NCBI GenBank assembly: GCA_023336205.1
Contig: JALQCR010000005.1
Span: 124,001-188,000, forward strand
Length of the DNA: 64,000 bases
Origin: Pseudanabaena sp. Salubria-1
GTDB taxonomy: Bacteria; Cyanobacteriota; Cyanobacteriia; Pseudanabaenales; Pseudanabaenaceae
Direction: 5' to 3'
Shown piece by piece: positions 10,601-19,975 of this stretch. A model generated the notes under the pieces. It worked only from the letters and a program-made list of their open reading frames with translations. It was not told the DNA's origin and searched no databases. Every line of letters starts with the position of its first letter. Within the stretch, counting starts at the first letter, position 1. The position numbers were made by a program, and so were the translations under genes.

Positions 10601-11332
10601 GAATCAGAACCGGTAGCGATTTTGGATATGTACCGTGGTCATGATAACCAGGATGCGATGTATTGGCGAACTCCTTGCAAGTGCAGGACTTAGGCCTGAC
10701 ATTCACGAAGTTCGTGACTCAAAATCCCAAGCGTATGTGACTACTCCGTGTCATCTCAACCGGTGGTCCTGGTGATCCGCACAGTCTCGTCCCATGGTGG
10801 GGAGCGGATTGTAGGGTACAACAACGAAATTCGCGGCCCGGAACCTTGGCCCTTCGGAACAAAGCGGTATCTCTTCATGATTTGCCATTCGTTTCAGATG
10901 GCCTGTATCTCATGGAATCCTGTACGGTTGCAGAGAAAGAAAGCCGCCTTCGGGATTTACCCAATCAATAAAACTGAAGCTGGATCCGACCATTGGATGC
11001 TGGAAGGCCTGTAGTCTTCTGGATCATCGACAGTCGCAGATGGCAGGTCGTCAGACATTCAAGAGAAATGGGACCAGTTTAGACGAAAGTGATCGCGATT
11101 GAGCAATCCAGGCCTCTGTCCCCGCTTGAGCGCGCAACGATGGCGATCGCATTTTCGCCCAAGGTATTTAACAGTTCCACCCAGAAGCGGATGAGTCCGG
11201 AATGCAGGCTTATCTGGACGATCCCGAAAGTTGAGAACCTTGCCGGCAAGCACGGCGCGGATCGCATCAAAGATTTAGGGCAGCTGGGTGACCCGCAGAA
11301 AGTAAATCGAACACATGGTTTGATTTTGTAAA
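10601..11332 (+). pseudogene. Class I glutamine-amidotransferase-like protein, frameshifted, probably foreign
   Basis: The opening VAILDMYRGHDNQ is followed in other frames by a STGGPGDP-like turn, then LFMICHSFQMACISW, where the Cys lies at the nucleophile position of a class I amidotransferase, and near 11150 FSPKVFN. These match a small family of GMP-synthase-like amidotransferases. In the cluster it would supply ammonia to, or hydrolyse the product of, the neighbouring ligases; that role is inference. Indels break it in several places. Confidence 0.45.
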
Positions 11333-12545
11333 CTTCCTCAAAGAGCAGCTCAGTAAAATTATGGATCAAGTTACAGGCTGATTTTGAAAGTCGGTGGGGA
11401 TAATTCCAAATATCTTCACTTGTGGGTTATGTGGACGATCCTTTACGAACTGAAGTACAGTTTCGTGTTTGCGAAACTCAGTTTTTTTGTCCGATGAGTT
11501 TACGAAAGAGTTGTTAAAGCCTCTGGTTCCATTGTTGAGCAGCTTCCAGACGCCACAGTTTTAGAAAGGTCTTTGGGTGCGGTTCCTCCCATGAAGTTGT
11601 TCCCAACTGTGATCGTCATCTCAGTTCCTCCCAAAGTGTTTGCCGTCGCAGAAGAAGACGGGAAATTAGTTCAGGCTTATTGAGTTGCAGAGTTTGCGAG
11701 CATGTTTGCTACCAAAGTCACTACTTGACGTGAGCATATCGAAGAAAGTCGGACTTGGTTCCGGATGATATGACTTGTTATTACTTTAGTGGATTCACAG
11801 AAGAGACCTACCTAAAAGCCCTGAAGGAAATTATCTTTGGGAATGAAGTTGGGGAGTCGTGATCCTTCTCGAAATTAGTCCCATTACCCGGACAAGGATT
11901 GACTTTCATGCACCAAAGAGATGATTGGAGTTAGGTACAAGTGTCTGAGAGCGATTTGTATAAAGTAGGTAATAGTTATTCTACAAGAATGCTTGAGATA
12001 AGTGAGTCAGGTCAACGCATTTATAACAGGAGTGATCTTTGATGAGCTGAAGAACGTTGATCTAAACTCAATTTCAGCCTGGAAATGACCTGGATGTTCC
12101 AGTGGATCCTTTTTTAAATTAGTTCCACCGGATCAGTAAGCACTCTTTGCCGGCTTTAAGTGACATCCTGCATTCCGCTTCCTATGTGTCATCGGAGAGC
12201 TTGAACAGATCCCAGAGGATTTACAAAACTTTGTTCTAAAGCCACTTTACTCCTTCGCGGGAGCAGGGTCATCACCAGTTACTCGAAATTATTGCCTCCA
12301 TTTGAGCACCCGATGGATACTCTGCTTCAGGCAAGGTCAAGTATGCGGAATTTATTGAGACCCCGACCGGAAAAAGTAAAGCCGAAATTCGGCTGATGTA
12401 TTTCTGGAATGAAAAACCCCATGTTAGCGAACACCCTCGTTCAGGTTAGCCGAAATCTAAGCAGCGTCAGCAGAAGCTACGACGGATGATACATGGATCA
12501 GGGCGACGACAGGTTATCACCTGTCTCAGCCGAATAACTTATCTA
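11333..12545 (+). pseudogene. Probable second ATP-grasp-like protein, frameshifted, foreign
   Basis: Only short pieces are readable: IVEQLPDATVLERSLGAVPP near 11530, DDMTCYYFSGFTEETYLKAL near 11765, LEISPITRTRIDFHAPK near 11870, a VLKPLYSFAGAG stretch near 12230, and YAEFIETPTGKSKAEIRLMY near 12345. The LKPLYSFAGAGV and KAEIRL strands resemble the ATP-binding core of ATP-grasp-like proteins seen next to RimK-like and GCS2 genes. This is a weak call based on these fragments and position. The frame changes many times. Confidence 0.3.
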
Positions 12546-12559
12546 GCATGAACGATTTG

Positions 12560-13945
12560 AATTCCGTCACAATATGTTTCAAAGATGAGCCTCTCCCGCT
12601 TCGAATGGCGGAACCCGCCGTAAACCACCCCACTCTAATCGTGGTGAAGTTACGCGCAGCAGTTCACAATCAGGGTTCACCTTCTGTTCGCAATTCACAT
12701 CGCGTACTATCACGTAAATGGGTCAGGCTTACACCTGTCGAACCGAGTGAGGCAGTGCAGACCCTTGAACTTGGCATCGTCAACGCTGGATTTATATTCT
12801 TTCCACCATCATCAGCACTGCGATTTTTTGGGCGTTTTGTTTGTGGTTAGGCGTGTCTGTGTGTCGCACTCCAGGACCTCTGCACCTGGATACTGAAGAT
12901 CGGATGGAAGCCGAAGCCTTTCCGATCTCGTTTGCTCGTATTCGTGCCCGCTTGTTGCGGCTTTGTACATGTTCGTTTGGCCACAATTCTTAAGGATTTA
13001 TGAGGGACGGCCATTCCTCGATCGTCTACCACCTGCAAACCGATGACTTTTGGCGGAGCAGCCTTTCCGAGTTTAGGCATCACGCTTCTAACCTTTGCGA
13101 TTGCGGATTTTGATCGTCATTTGGTTGGGTAACAAGGGATTTTGTACTTACGCATACTACGGTGCGGCGTATTATGCAGACCGCTTTAGCCGTGGCAGAA
13201 TCGCGTAACCGACGCATGCAATAGTTGTGGGCATTGCACTGCCGTGTGCACTTCGAATGTCGAGTTCGCCCGGTGAAGAACCACAAGATGGTTGTGGATT
13301 CGGATATCTGAAGTGCCTTGATTGTGTGGATGCCTGTCCGTCCGGCGCACTCTACTTCAGGGTTTGGAAACTCAGCGGTCACTCTTCAGCCAAGAGGCCT
13401 ACGACATACATGGCCAGAAGAAATTGCAATGGCGCTTTTCTTCGTCTTTTCTCTCTACGCCTACCGGGGACTCTACGATCAGATTCCATTCCTCTTAGCT
13501 CTGGGGCTTTCCAGCATCACGGCATATTTGCTGATCACTGGACTCAAATTGATGTCCGGTTCTTCCGCTAAACTGCAGCGATTACAACCAGCGAAGAAAT
13601 TGCTTCCTGCGGGTTTGTTCTATCTGGTCTGTCTCGTCACGTTGATCGCCTTCATCGGCCACATAGTTCGATCGTTCAATTTCACACGCATCAGGCCAAT
13701 GGCGCTCTGGCCCAAGTAAGAGAAAATCGTCACGGGCCATGGGGCTGACGGAAGAAGAAAAATCGAAATTGCAAAAAGCGAGCCTCAATTCGTTTGAAAC
13801 TGCTTCGAAATCGGTTTCTTTCCCGTAGCGAAAAACGAACACAAAGATGGCCTCGCTCGCTATTTTGGGTAGGAAGCCGAATCAAAAGGATCACTTGATC
13901 CGTGCCGTCAAGATTAGACTGGAAATCATATCGCGGCTCACCAAC
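12560..13945 (+). pseudogene. Polyferredoxin-type membrane 4Fe-4S protein, frameshifted, probably foreign
   Basis: Early frames show HYHVNGSGLHLSN-like text, LELGIVNAGFIFF (a membrane helix) and a cytochrome/ferredoxin type turn FGRFVCG followed by LQDLCTWIL. Near 13130 comes GNKGFCTYA, then CNSCGHCTAVCTSNVE and MKCLDCVDACPSGALYF, two 4Fe-4S cluster motifs of the NapH/MauN type. Downstream at 13430-13700 are further helices (LFFVFSLYAYRGLYDQIPF, LLPAGLFYLVCLVTLIAF). It is probably a membrane electron-transfer protein. It ends against the poly-C run, so its true 3' end is not seen. Confidence 0.5.
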
Positions 13946-13952
13946 CTCTTTA

Positions 13953-13996
13953 ACCCCCCCCCCCCCCCCCCCAGCGCCCCCCCCCCCCCCCCCCCA
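13953..13996. repeat. Poly-C homopolymer runs at the segment boundary
   Basis: Two C runs of 18 and about 19 bases separated by AGCG. Such runs are absent elsewhere except at the other edge (about 4700-4735), which supports an assembly junction. Confidence 0.8.
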
Positions 13997-14044
13997 AACT
14001 CTTCTTTGGGTTTTGATATAGCGTTGCCATTTTGAGGATTATTT

Positions 14045-16486
14045 TTATCCACTTTCATAGGGAAAGCTGACAGTAAAGCAACTGCCTTCACCAATTTTGC
14101 TGCTAACATTTACATTTCCCCCATGTAGTTCAGCAAGTTTCTTTACCAAATTTAAACCTAGCCCTGTACCTGCATACTGACGACTGAGGCTACTGTTAAT
14201 CTGCACAAAGGGCTGAAATAGTTTGTTAATATCCTCCATAGAGATACCAATACCATTATCAGACACGGAAAAACGAAGCTCAGGTTTTAAATCAGATTTT
14301 AAATTAGATTTTAAATTTTCTTCAGAATTTGCTTCTGATAAACCTATGGCAACATTGGCTAACTTTGCTTCGAGATTGACTGTTCCATTTTTTGGGGTGA
14401 ACTTTACCGCATTGCTCAATAAATTAATTAGCAACTGTCGCATTCGGCGTTCATCAACCACGATCGCTGTTGGTACATCATCATGAATTATTAGATTTAA
14501 TTGAATATTCTTTTGTGTAGCTAGGTGTTTAACAAAGCTGAGACTACTTTCGCAGAGATAACGTACCGAGACTGATGTTAGATCTAAGCTAAACATGCCT
14601 GCTTCAATTTTGGCAGCATCAAGAATATCATTAATTAACTCCAAAAGATGTTGACCACTTTTTTGAATTGTTTTTAACGAACCTTGTTGACGCTGATTTA
14701 GTTCTCCAAAAATCTCTTCTAGCAAACCTTCAGAGATCCCTAAAATGGCATTGAGTGGAGTCCGCAGCTCGTGACTCATTGCAGCCAGAAACTCGTCCTT
14801 AAGACGAGTCACTCGCTCTAGTTCTTTATTGGTTGCGATCAGCTTTTCATTGCTCAACTGGAGAGCTTCTTCGGCACGTTTGCGATCGCTAATATTTCTC
14901 ACTAATACGAGGACTTCATCTTCACCACATGGACTCACCCGAACTTCCTCATAAACCCATTCGCCATATTTTTGGAGTTTATGTTCGTAGATTTGTACCT
15001 CACCTGTGATAATTGCTTTCTTGAATACCGCAAGTTGTTCAGCCAGAACTGTGGGTGATAAAGCTTCAGAAATATTCTTCTTGATCGGTATAAATGCTTC
15101 TTTATCTGGGACAATTGGCAACATATAATCAAGACATGTCCCATCTTGTCTGAGGCGTAGTAATAAATCGGGAATCGCATTGAGTATTTCTTGTTTGCGA
15201 GTTTCACTTTCCTCTAGATCGGCGGTTCTCTCCTGAATTCTAAGTTCTAATTCTTGATTGAGTTTGGATAGTTCTTGTTGAGTAGTTTTTAGCTCATTGA
15301 TATTTTGAATTAACGCAATATCATACATAGGCTGGTTTTGAGGATCTCGAACTATAGAAACACTCAGCAGTCCCCAAATAAATTGTCCGTTTTTATGCAG
15401 AAATCGCTTCTCGATATGGAAGCTATCAATCTCATTGTCAAGTAGTTTCTTGTAGTGATAAAGATCAATTGCTAGATCTTCAGGATAGGTGATTTCCTGA
15501 AAAGTCAGCACTTGCAGTTCCTTCTCTGTATATCCCAACATTTGACATAGCGCTTGGTTGACACCTAGATGTTTCCCATCAGGTCTAGCTAGTGAAATTC
15601 CCACAGCCGCACTGTCAAATACACTTCTAAATCGCATTTCCGACTCGCGAAGCGCTTCCTCAGACTGCTTGCGAGCACTAATATTCCGAATAATTGTCAA
15701 AACTTCTTGATCGTTAACTTTAACTATCTGCACCTCTTCATATTGTATTTGCCCATTAATATTCCACTGCTGCTCAAAAGATTGAATCTTATCAGTAGCG
15801 ATCGCCTGTTTGATTGCATGTAATTTGCGATTTGCTAAATCAATGGGCAGTACATCTGAAAGATGTTTGCTGATCGGATCAAAGTCAGATGGGAGTAAAT
15901 CAGCGACATAGCTGCTTGAGAAGCATTCTAGATAAATGCCATCAACGCTAACACGATAAATTAGATCGGGAATTGCGTTTAAGACTGCTCTTTTTTGAGC
16001 TTCCACATTGGCTAGAGTATCTTCAGCCAGTCTGTTTTTTGCTAAGAGAATACTTTCTTGAGTAGCAACTCCAATTATTTTGTCAAAGTCATCAATCACA
16101 GGTAAATGGCGACATCGAGATTGGTTCAAGAGGTTGAGCAGTGACTCTAAATCTTGAATTTGCGATCGCCGAACTATCATTGGAGAATCCGAAAGCACGT
16201 CAACAATTTTCAAGTTCTGTAAATTTACTTGTTGCTGCACTAGATTTAATACATCCCACTTAGACAAAAGCCCAATCAACCTATTTTCGTCAACTATCAA
16301 AACACACCCTGCTCTAGCTTCAAGCAAGCTGCTATGGTCGTTGGGATGATTGAAGTCTGATGAATGAAATGATTGAGCTAATTGATTCATTAGACTAATC
16401 GCTTCTAATACCAAGCTTTCTGGCGCAACCACGATTGGGTAGCGATCGATCGCAAGATCAAGATAAATGCTGTTTTGTACTAGCAT
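14045..16486 (-). CDS. Cytosolic histidine kinase with CBS pair and three PAS domains
   Basis: I start at the ATG at 16486 (813 residues); the longest frame begins at 16630 but overlaps the divergent gene and adds a non-conserved leader. A CBS pair spans about 10-150 (AGCVLIVDENRLIGLLSKWDV and CRHLPVIDDFDKIIGV). Three PAS domains follow (about 160-280, 285-410, 440-545), with a coiled coil between the second and third. HisKA has the phospho-acceptor His in SHELRTPLN (near 580); the ATPase domain has LLINLLSNAVKF, DNGIGIS and GTGLGL. No membrane helix or receiver is present, so it is a soluble sensor with an unlinked partner. The 3' end adjoins the doubtful segment, but the frame is intact. 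Confidence 0.9.
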   Translation of the reverse strand: MLVQNSIYLDLAIDRYPIVVAPESLVLEAISLMNQLAQSFHSSDFNHPNDHSSLLEARAGCVLIVDENRLIGLLSKWDVLNLVQQQVNLQNLKIVDVLSDSPMIVRRSQIQDLESLLNLLNQSRCRHLPVIDDFDKIIGVATQESILLAKNRLAEDTLANVEAQKRAVLNAIPDLIYRVSVDGIYLECFSSSYVADLLPSDFDPISKHLSDVLPIDLANRKLHAIKQAIATDKIQSFEQQWNINGQIQYEEVQIVKVNDQEVLTIIRNISARKQSEEALRESEMRFRSVFDSAAVGISLARPDGKHLGVNQALCQMLGYTEKELQVLTFQEITYPEDLAIDLYHYKKLLDNEIDSFHIEKRFLHKNGQFIWGLLSVSIVRDPQNQPMYDIALIQNINELKTTQQELSKLNQELELRIQERTADLEESETRKQEILNAIPDLLLRLRQDGTCLDYMLPIVPDKEAFIPIKKNISEALSPTVLAEQLAVFKKAIITGEVQIYEHKLQKYGEWVYEEVRVSPCGEDEVLVLVRNISDRKRAEEALQLSNEKLIATNKELERVTRLKDEFLAAMSHELRTPLNAILGISEGLLEEIFGELNQRQQGSLKTIQKSGQHLLELINDILDAAKIEAGMFSLDLTSVSVRYLCESSLSFVKHLATQKNIQLNLIIHDDVPTAIVVDERRMRQLLINLLSNAVKFTPKNGTVNLEAKLANVAIGLSEANSEENLKSNLKSDLKPELRFSVSDNGIGISMEDINKLFQPFVQINSSLSRQYAGTGLGLNLVKKLAELHGGNVNVSSKIGEGSCFTVSFPYESG

Positions 16487-16522
16487 TGGTTTAGTCGTTA
16501 ATTGATTAAGAGCTTGTCTAGA

Positions 16523-17818
16523 ATGTCGGTCGATTATGACATCGTTGTGATTGGCATGAGCGCTCATGCCCAGAAATTGGTGAGTTTTGCGGTTCAATGT
16601 GAAGCCAGAGTTGCTTGGGTATGGGATCAAGAGTTTTGCGATCAGTATTCAAATGCTTATCTAAATATTGATCAGATTGATCATATTTTACTGTTATTGC
16701 AAAATAAGCTAAGCGATTGCCCCAAATCTGAGCGGGTGCACTTTTTTGCCCAGCAGATAGCCTCGATACGAGATAATTTTTGTCAGGAGGAATTGTTGGA
16801 AATCCTGCAAAAAAATGGGGTTGATGTAATTATTGGGGAATGTAAATTTCAAGGTAAAGTCCACAACTCCCATGTTTTAAAGGTCAGCGAAACTGCTTTT
16901 TCAGAAAGATCTAGAGCATTCTCTCAGCGCAGTCTCAGTTCACGAGCTTATGCGATCGCCCATGACATCACACCACAACGTAAAATCTTTGGGCTTGCTG
17001 AATATAATTACTTAACCGCAAATCAGCTACTAAATTTAAAAGATTTACCTAACTCGATCGCAGTTCTAGGTGATGACTCTAAGGCATGTGCGATCGCGCA
17101 AGCAATAAACTTTCTGGGTATAAATACAAGCTTAGTTACTGATCATAATCATATTTTACCAAATGTGGATGTAGCGATCGCGCGTACTTTGCAAGCGCAA
17201 CTAGAAGCTGAAGGGATCAATGTTTATACTAACACCCAAACGACTGCGGTAAGCCAGATTGAGCATAGCCGAATAAGGATTTGGCTAGATAACCAAACGA
17301 TAGAATGCGATCGCCTGTTAATCCCTGTAGCGCCAAAAGAGTTTGACTTTCCTAGCGATCGTCATATTTATCAATGTCATGGCGATCAAGATATTGCCAA
17401 GATCTTGCAACAAACCTTACAAACTGGGTTTTGGCGCTCATCATCCATTCCTCAAATTCCGACGATGATTAACGTATCAACCACGCCAACCGTTGCTCAG
17501 GTTGGAATGACTGAACTATTGGCAAGACAAAAGTATGGGCAAGCCCTATATATTTTAGAAAGCTCTACTGAAAACAGCTTATGCAAAATCATATGCAACC
17601 ATAAGGGGCAAATTCTTGGTGCAAGTATGTTTGGCGATCGCGCCAAGCTAGTGATCGAAGCGATCGTGATCGCGATGCAAGGAAAAGTCAACGTCCAAAA
17701 TATCGCTGTTTTGCAGGAGTTACAGATTACAGAGCAATGGGAAAAACTCCATCGCGATCGTCGCCAGCAAGCGAAATTCAAGAACTGGTTTACTGTTCGG
17801 CGTGATTGGAATATTTAG
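16523..17818 (+). CDS. FAD/NAD(P)-dependent oxidoreductase, mercuric-reductase-like but lacking the redox disulfide
   Basis: I start at the ATG at 16523 (MSVDYDIVVIG), 36 bp from the divergent kinase start; an ATG at 16502 is in frame but lacks the immediate dinucleotide-binding context. The protein of about 431 residues follows the pyridine nucleotide-disulfide oxidoreductase plan: N-terminal FAD strand DYDIVVIGMSA, central NAD(P)-binding IAVLGDDSKACAIAQAINFLG and a C-terminal dimerisation domain with QVGMTE and ILGASMFGDRA. The CxxxxC redox pair expected after the first Rossmann fold is missing, and the GxGxxG loops are eroded (VIGMSAHA). It may have lost disulfide reductase activity. HIP1 sites are dense. 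It converges on the GTPase gene. Confidence 0.7.
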   Translation: MSVDYDIVVIGMSAHAQKLVSFAVQCEARVAWVWDQEFCDQYSNAYLNIDQIDHILLLLQNKLSDCPKSERVHFFAQQIASIRDNFCQEELLEILQKNGVDVIIGECKFQGKVHNSHVLKVSETAFSERSRAFSQRSLSSRAYAIAHDITPQRKIFGLAEYNYLTANQLLNLKDLPNSIAVLGDDSKACAIAQAINFLGINTSLVTDHNHILPNVDVAIARTLQAQLEAEGINVYTNTQTTAVSQIEHSRIRIWLDNQTIECDRLLIPVAPKEFDFPSDRHIYQCHGDQDIAKILQQTLQTGFWRSSSIPQIPTMINVSTTPTVAQVGMTELLARQKYGQALYILESSTENSLCKIICNHKGQILGASMFGDRAKLVIEAIVIAMQGKVNVQNIAVLQELQITEQWEKLHRDRRQQAKFKNWFTVRRDWNI

Positions 17819-17861
17819 AGATAAAAACAGTGCTTTGCACTGTTTTTATCTCTAAATATTC
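17809..17861. terminator. Perfect 25 bp palindrome shared by two convergent gene ends
   Basis: Arms at 17809-17833 and 17837-17861 are perfectly complementary around a TTT loop. The arms include the last codons and stop codons of both the flavoprotein and GTPase genes, each ending AATATTTAG. The A/T-rich base and GC-richer tip suit a bidirectional terminator. Confidence 0.85.
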
Positions 17862-19030
17862 TGAAATCTTTTTAATATCGATCCTTCGGGAACATCTCGA
17901 ATAATTTCAGTGATTAATGTTTTTGCCCCAAGCTTTCCAGAAGCTTGACTCTGATCGATATCAACGATGAGGTTTTTAAAAAGTAACAATAAACTTAAGC
18001 CCGACCCAACAATTTGAATATAGTGAGCAACTTCGTTATTAAGCCCTAAACCTCCAGCAAAAACAGCGATCGCCAAAATCACCATTAACCATAAATACTT
18101 CTTCTGACTCGGATATTTGCCGATCGCCCAGCTCACGAATAGACCAGTAAAAATACCACTAATCAAGCCATCGACCCATCGCAATGGTGATATCAACATT
18201 CCGATCACCTCCGATATAAAGACCAAAGCTGCGATCGTAGTTGATGCTTGTAATTTTTGGATATGTCTTTGCGTGACTGCATTTTGGATTTCTAAAAGCG
18301 ATCGCAATACATTCATCGCTAACAGTTCTTTCCCTTCAGTATTCAGCAAATCTAGAATTCGCTCTTTTAAAGATTGGATATGAGGCTTCGGCTGTTCCCA
18401 AACTTCTAGACTGTCGCGCCCATCACTATATTGAAGCCTTACCTTAAAAGGCTTCGGCTCTGCTGATGTCAAGACAATCTCTTGCGGTGAGATCAGCTTC
18501 TGCATGTCTATATTTTGTAACGCCTGATGAATGGCATCGCGATCGCACTCAGGATAAAGATCAGTTTTATTGAAAATCAACAAAATCGGCTTATAGTATT
18601 TTTGTAGATTAGCGATCGCCTCCTGTTCTAGCCTCGTCATATCCCCAGCAATCACAAACAAAATTAAATCAGCTTGTTTAGCTGATTCCAAAGCAAGTAC
18701 TCCTCTTCTTTCGCCACCAATCTCATCAATTCCCTGTGTATCAATTAATCGCAGTTGAATTTTTCCGCCAGCATCCCACGCATACACTGCAACATCTTTA
18801 GTTGTGCCATGAGTAGCGCCCGTCTCGCTTAGCTTCTGTCCCAGTAAAGCATTGATTAATGATGACTTTCCCCGTGATACCATGCCAAAAACTGCGATCG
18901 CGATCGCGCTTTTATCTAGCTTCTCTTCAAGTGCTAATATTTCTGCGAGTTCAGATTCTGTTAATTCTTTTTGGAATAAATTGCGATAATTGGTTAGGCG
19001 ATCGCACACCTGTTGTGGATAATCCTGCAT
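17852..19030 (-). CDS. Membrane-associated Era/dynamin-like GTPase
   Basis: The 392-residue protein has a P-loop GMVSRGKSSLINALLG (about 48-63), a switch region ATHGTTKDV, a DTQGIDEIGG G3 motif near 98 and an NKTD G4 motif near 155. The C-terminal part has three to four hydrophobic helices (about 245-355) such as TIAALVFISEVIGMLI and LWLMVILAIAVFAGG. Such proteins bind GTP at membranes; substrates are unknown. It is followed 7 bp downstream in transcription order by nothing on this strand, but lies 7 bp after the Uma2 gene (19038-19619), so the two may be cotranscribed. Confidence 0.8.
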   Translation of the reverse strand: MQDYPQQVCDRLTNYRNLFQKELTESELAEILALEEKLDKSAIAIAVFGMVSRGKSSLINALLGQKLSETGATHGTTKDVAVYAWDAGGKIQLRLIDTQGIDEIGGERRGVLALESAKQADLILFVIAGDMTRLEQEAIANLQKYYKPILLIFNKTDLYPECDRDAIHQALQNIDMQKLISPQEIVLTSAEPKPFKVRLQYSDGRDSLEVWEQPKPHIQSLKERILDLLNTEGKELLAMNVLRSLLEIQNAVTQRHIQKLQASTTIAALVFISEVIGMLISPLRWVDGLISGIFTGLFVSWAIGKYPSQKKYLWLMVILAIAVFAGGLGLNNEVAHYIQIVGSGLSLLLLFKNLIVDIDQSQASGKLGAKTLITEIIRDVPEGSILKRFQNI

Positions 19031-19037
19031 GAAAAAG

Positions 19038-19619
19038 TTAACCCAGAATATCTCTCAAATCAATCTCAATATCTGGAATTACGCCACTTTTAATCACTAC
19101 ATCACCTGTATAAATAGCTTCTTCATAAAAGCCTTCAACCCAAGATAGCAGCATAATCTGGCTACGTACAGGATCGACTATCCAATACTCAGCAATTCCT
19201 CTCGCAGCATATTCAGAGCGCTTAAAGCGATAGTCCCTTGATTCATTCTCATGTCCAGCAGATACGACCTCAATTACCACCAATGGCGGTGGCATATCAT
19301 GGGTAATTGTTCCTCTCTTCGTCATCTCTAAAGCTATCCGACATTCTTCGCCCAAAATTATCAGATCAGGTATTCTGACCTTAGCTCTACGACCACTTAC
19401 CTCAATCGAGACTTCCTTGTATGCTAGCAAGTGAGGGGGAATAAATTTGCCTAGAGCAAAAAACAGTCGTCTTGATACATCAGAGTTAAAAATTGATTCT
19501 GGGGGCATTGCAACTAATTCTCCATCCTCTAGCTCATAGCGGGTATTACTGCCGTCATCATAGGCATAGTATTCTTCGTAGGATAGATACTTGACTTGGG
19601 GAATCGCGGCTTGAACCAT
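19038..19619 (-). CDS. Uma2-family (DUF820) endonuclease
   Basis: The 193-residue protein is of normal length for this PD-(D/E)XK-like family, expanded in cyanobacteria. It opens with YLSYEEYYAYDD and shows the conserved core VRIPDLIILGEE (catalytic Asp), PPLVVIEVVS (Glu/Val strand) and YAARGIAEYWIVDP. The native function of Uma2 proteins is unproven; they may be remnants of mobile or restriction-like nucleases. It lies 7 bp upstream of the GTPase gene on the same strand. The start ATG at 19619 sits just inside the edge of a repeat-filled gap. Confidence 0.85.
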   Translation of the reverse strand: MVQAAIPQVKYLSYEEYYAYDDGSNTRYELEDGELVAMPPESIFNSDVSRRLFFALGKFIPPHLLAYKEVSIEVSGRRAKVRIPDLIILGEECRIALEMTKRGTITHDMPPPLVVIEVVSAGHENESRDYRFKRSEYAARGIAEYWIVDPVRSQIMLLSWVEGFYEEAIYTGDVVIKSGVIPDIEIDLRDILG

Positions 19620-19639
19620 AAATGTTATTCCATGCGCTG

Positions 19640-19974
19640 ATTAAATATTATAAGCCCGAAAAGCCCTGCACTCAAGTGCGGGCTAAAAGCTCAAACCCGT
19701 TGAAACGGGTTAAGTATGCTCAAACCAAAACTGAGAACTTTTTAAAAGTGGTACTTCGCAACACTTTTAAAAAAGTTCTCGGTTTTGGTTTAGGGAACTC
19801 CAAAGAAAAAATGATCCTTATAAAACCCCAAAATATAGCGGCGGGCTGCGCCCGCCGCTATATTTTGGGGATCGATTATTTTGTGTAAGTCCCTTAACGA
19901 GTTAATCAACAGTGTTCCATAGTCTACTTCAGTGGACTTGAGCTTTTAGCCAAGAACTTGAGTTCTTGGTTTTT
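19640..19974. repeat. Nested palindromic repeats (families F, E and C)
   Basis: The outer pieces at 19657-19713 and 19925-19974 match the undivided repeat at 41140-41263 (GCACTCAAGTGC, AACCCGTTGAAACGGGTT, CAGTGGACTTGAGC, AGAACTTGAGTTCT hairpins). Inside are at least two further palindromes: one of about 70 bp with AACCAAAACTGAGAACTTTT arms (about 19722-19794) and one with CCCCAAAATATAGCGGCGGG arms (19825-19870). This reads as repeat-into-repeat insertion. No gene is present. Confidence 0.75.
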
Positions 19975-19975
19975 A

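Larger units (their letters stand above)
4695..13996. other. Error-rich, probably uncorrected and possibly chimeric segment
   Basis: The stretch begins with runs of G, C, T and A (about 4700-4795) and ends with two long C runs (about 13953-13996). Between them every recognisable gene is broken by many single-base insertions and deletions. The IS4 copy inside (7017-8307) differs from the clean copy at 43853 mainly by scattered small indels, which is typical of raw long reads rather than biological decay. From roughly 8.6 kb the composition becomes more GC-rich, HIP1 sites almost vanish, and the genes look non-cyanobacterial. I infer a low-coverage gap filled by raw reads, possibly joining DNA of an associated bacterium. 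Confidence 0.75.

Noticed and set aside
13318..13719. Separate gene of 133 residues with membrane helices
   Set aside because: It is one frame of the frameshifted polyferredoxin gene, not an independent ORF.
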